From Firmicutes bacterium UBA7523 (GTDB taxonomy: Bacteria; Bacillota; Dethiobacteria; Dethiobacterales; Dethiobacteraceae), in the NCBI GenBank assembly GCA_002479415.1, contig DLMZ01000031.1, forward strand, positions 59,061 to 66,014: 6,954 bases of DNA, given 5' to 3'. The notes beneath the pieces are model-generated. The model saw nothing but the letters and a program-made list of their open reading frames with translations. It ran no database searches and had not been told where the DNA came from. Of this stretch, positions 5,450-6,954 are shown one piece after another. The stretch's first letter is position 1, and every line of letters starts with the position of its first letter. The translations under genes and the position numbers were made by a program.

Positions 5450-6954
5450 AGAAGCAAACCCCTCTTCACTGAAGGACTCCATTGTGTCAACAAGCTCCGC
5501 AATAGATGCTGCTCTTCAAAATCGCACATCCAGGATAAATATTGAGGAAATAGGGAAGGTAGTTTCCATAGGCGGGGGTATTGCCAGGATTACAGGATTA
5601 GCTGATGTGCAAGCCGACGAGTTGGTGGAATTCTCCGGCGGGGCTCTGGGCATTGCTTTTAATTTGGATTTGCACGAGATTGGTGTAGTTATGCTTGGTT
5701 CTTCGGAAAGCATTCCTGCCGGTTCACGTGTACGTCGTACCGGCAGAGTAGTTGATGTCCCAGTAGGAGATGGACTTTTAGGCCGAGTCATTGACGCAAC
5801 TGCTCTACCCCTTGATAATCTTGGCTCTGTCACTGCAGTGGAACGCCGTCCAATAGAACGCACAGCGCCGCCGGTTATGGCCCGTGCTCCCGTTACGGAG
5901 CCTTTGCAGACTGGCCTTAAGGTGGTTGATGCCCTTATTCCCATTGGAAGAGGTCAAAGGGAGTTAATATTAGGTGATCGACAGGTTGGTAAAACAGCCA
6001 TAGCATTAGACACAATAATTAACCAAGCAGAAACAGGAGTAATTTGTATTTACTGCGCCATCGGGCAGCAGGGCTCGGCAGTTGCCAAGCTCGTGGCGCA
6101 GCTGCGGGAGTTTAAAGCAATGGAATATACGACCGTTGTGGTAGCCGCCGGGGAGGATCCTCCTGGTATGCGCTATATTGCACCATATGCTGCTACCAGC
6201 ATTGCTGAGTACTTTATGGAGAAAGGCAGGGACGTTTTAATTGTTTACGATGATTTAACGTCTCACGCTCGGGCTTACCGGGAACTATCTTTGCTTCTGG
6301 AGCGTCCGCCGGGGAGGGAGGCTTATCCTGGGGATATTTTCTATATCCACTCACGCTTGCTGGAGCGTTCCACTCATCTGCGTCTTGAGCATGGGGGCGG
6401 GTCGCTTACTTCTTTACCTATTATAGAGACTCAGGCTCAAAATATTTCAGCATATATTGCCACAAATCTTATCTCTATTACTGATGGTCAAGTTTATCTC
6501 TCCCCGGAGCTGCATCAAAAAAACCAGCTGCCGGCCGTGGATATAGGGAAGTCTGTCTCTCGTGTAGGCGGAAAAACGCAGTTGCCTGCTTACCGCGCGG
6601 TGACAGGGGACTTGCGTCTTTCATACGCACAATTCGAAGAATTAGAGATGTTTGCCCGTTTCGGCACTCGTCTTGATGAGAAAACACGTGCAACAATTGA
6701 GCGGGGTCGGCGTGTGCGGAGAGTTTTGACTCAGCCGCAGTATCAGCCTGTTGCTGTCGCTGAGCAGGTTGCAGTTTTATTGGCTGTAACAGCCGGTGTT
6801 CTTGACGGGGTTGATGTAGATGACATCTCAGCAGCTGAACAAAAAATTCGTACAGCAGTAACTGTTAAGCTTCCTCAAATTTGTGAGAAAATTGTTAGAG
6901 GAGAGGTTCTGCTGGATGAAGACCGGGATGCCATGGTTGCGGCAGCACAATTGG
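5430..6954 (+). CDS. atpA: N-ATPase F1 subunit alpha (3' end outside window)
   Basis: Non-catalytic nucleotide-binding subunit of the F1 head; 508 residues are visible and no stop is reached before the edge, which is close to the usual full length. Walker A is GDRQVGKT (182-189; Val186 replaces the common Thr). Walker B is VLIVYDD (269-275), followed by SHARAYRELSLLLERPPGREAYPGD. Arg378 in VSRVG is the arginine finger that reaches the catalytic site on beta. ATNLISITDGQVYL (344-357) is well conserved. The N-terminal 30 residues, which contact the delta/OSCP part of the peripheral stalk, are divergent. ATG 5430 lies nine bases after AGGAGG (5415-5420), inside atpF; the 20-base overlap implies translational coupling. 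The expected next gene is atpG (gamma). Confidence 0.96.
   Translation, partial: MLKQSYKEANPSSLKDSIVSTSSAIDAALQNRTSRINIEEIGKVVSIGGGIARITGLADVQADELVEFSGGALGIAFNLDLHEIGVVMLGSSESIPAGSRVRRTGRVVDVPVGDGLLGRVIDATALPLDNLGSVTAVERRPIERTAPPVMARAPVTEPLQTGLKVVDALIPIGRGQRELILGDRQVGKTAIALDTIINQAETGVICIYCAIGQQGSAVAKLVAQLREFKAMEYTTVVVAAGEDPPGMRYIAPYAATSIAEYFMEKGRDVLIVYDDLTSHARAYRELSLLLERPPGREAYPGDIFYIHSRLLERSTHLRLEHGGGSLTSLPIIETQAQNISAYIATNLISITDGQVYLSPELHQKNQLPAVDIGKSVSRVGGKTQLPAYRAVTGDLRLSYAQFEELEMFARFGTRLDEKTRATIERGRRVRRVLTQPQYQPVAVAEQVAVLLAVTAGVLDGVDVDDISAAEQKIRTAVTVKLPQICEKIVRGEVLLDEDRDAMVAAAQL

Noticed and set aside
5516..5944. Open frame of 142 codons on the minus strand
   Set aside because: It lies wholly antisense to atpA, which has all its motifs there; its composition (Thr, Ser, Arg, Pro rich) is typical of a shadow frame and it has no family resemblance.
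1147..6954. Standard housekeeping F-ATP synthase or V/A-type ATPase
   Set aside because: The gene order, AtpQ/AtpR and missing atpH exclude a standard F operon; typical F-type alpha and beta motifs and sizes exclude a V/A type.

Overview
The window holds two divergently arranged units. The left end (1-904, minus strand) is the N-terminal third or so of a copper-type P1B-ATPase with two heavy-metal-associated (HMA) domains, cut by the window edge. The rest (1147-6954, plus strand) is an almost complete operon for an N-type F-ATPase (N-ATPase). Its gene order is atpD-atpC-atpQ-atpR-atpB-atpE-atpF-atpA, and atpA is cut by the right edge. A gamma-subunit gene (atpG) would be expected just outside.

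The N-ATPase assignment rests on several independent points. The beta gene comes first and alpha second to last. There are two small membrane proteins, AtpQ (AtpI/AtpZ-like) and AtpR. No separate delta gene (atpH) lies between atpF and atpA; instead AtpF is long (263 aa) with a delta/OSCP-like C-terminus. The c subunit carries the full set of residues known to bind Na+ in the Ilyobacter tartaricus rotor (Gln30, Glu63, Ser64, Thr65, Tyr68 here). Such operons are usually a second, laterally acquired ATPase beside the housekeeping F-ATP synthase, and are thought to work mainly as ATP-driven ion (often Na+) export pumps. AtpD and alpha/AtpC form the head and brake, AtpF the peripheral stalk, AtpB and the AtpE ring the ion path, and AtpQ/AtpR probably help assemble or load the ring.

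The 242-bp divergent intergenic region (905-1146) holds a copA ribosome binding site, a CsoR-like operator overlapping a possible copA -10 box, a 12-bp palindrome, several ATAAGT/ACTTAT motifs, a weak AT-rich hairpin followed by eight T, and a strong ribosome binding site for atpD. I could not identify a convincing sigma70/sigmaA promoter for the atp operon by eye.

Organism: strong AGGAGG-type ribosome binding sites, use of GTG and TTG starts, moderate GC (mid-40s by eye) and a two-HMA CopA with a CsoR-like site suggest a Firmicute, possibly an anaerobe living in salty or alkaline conditions. That is inference; no species can be named. I see no mobile element, tRNA, rRNA or CRISPR array. The system is a described family rather than a new one. 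The most interesting details are departures from family-typical residues and the unexplained motif cluster upstream of atpD.
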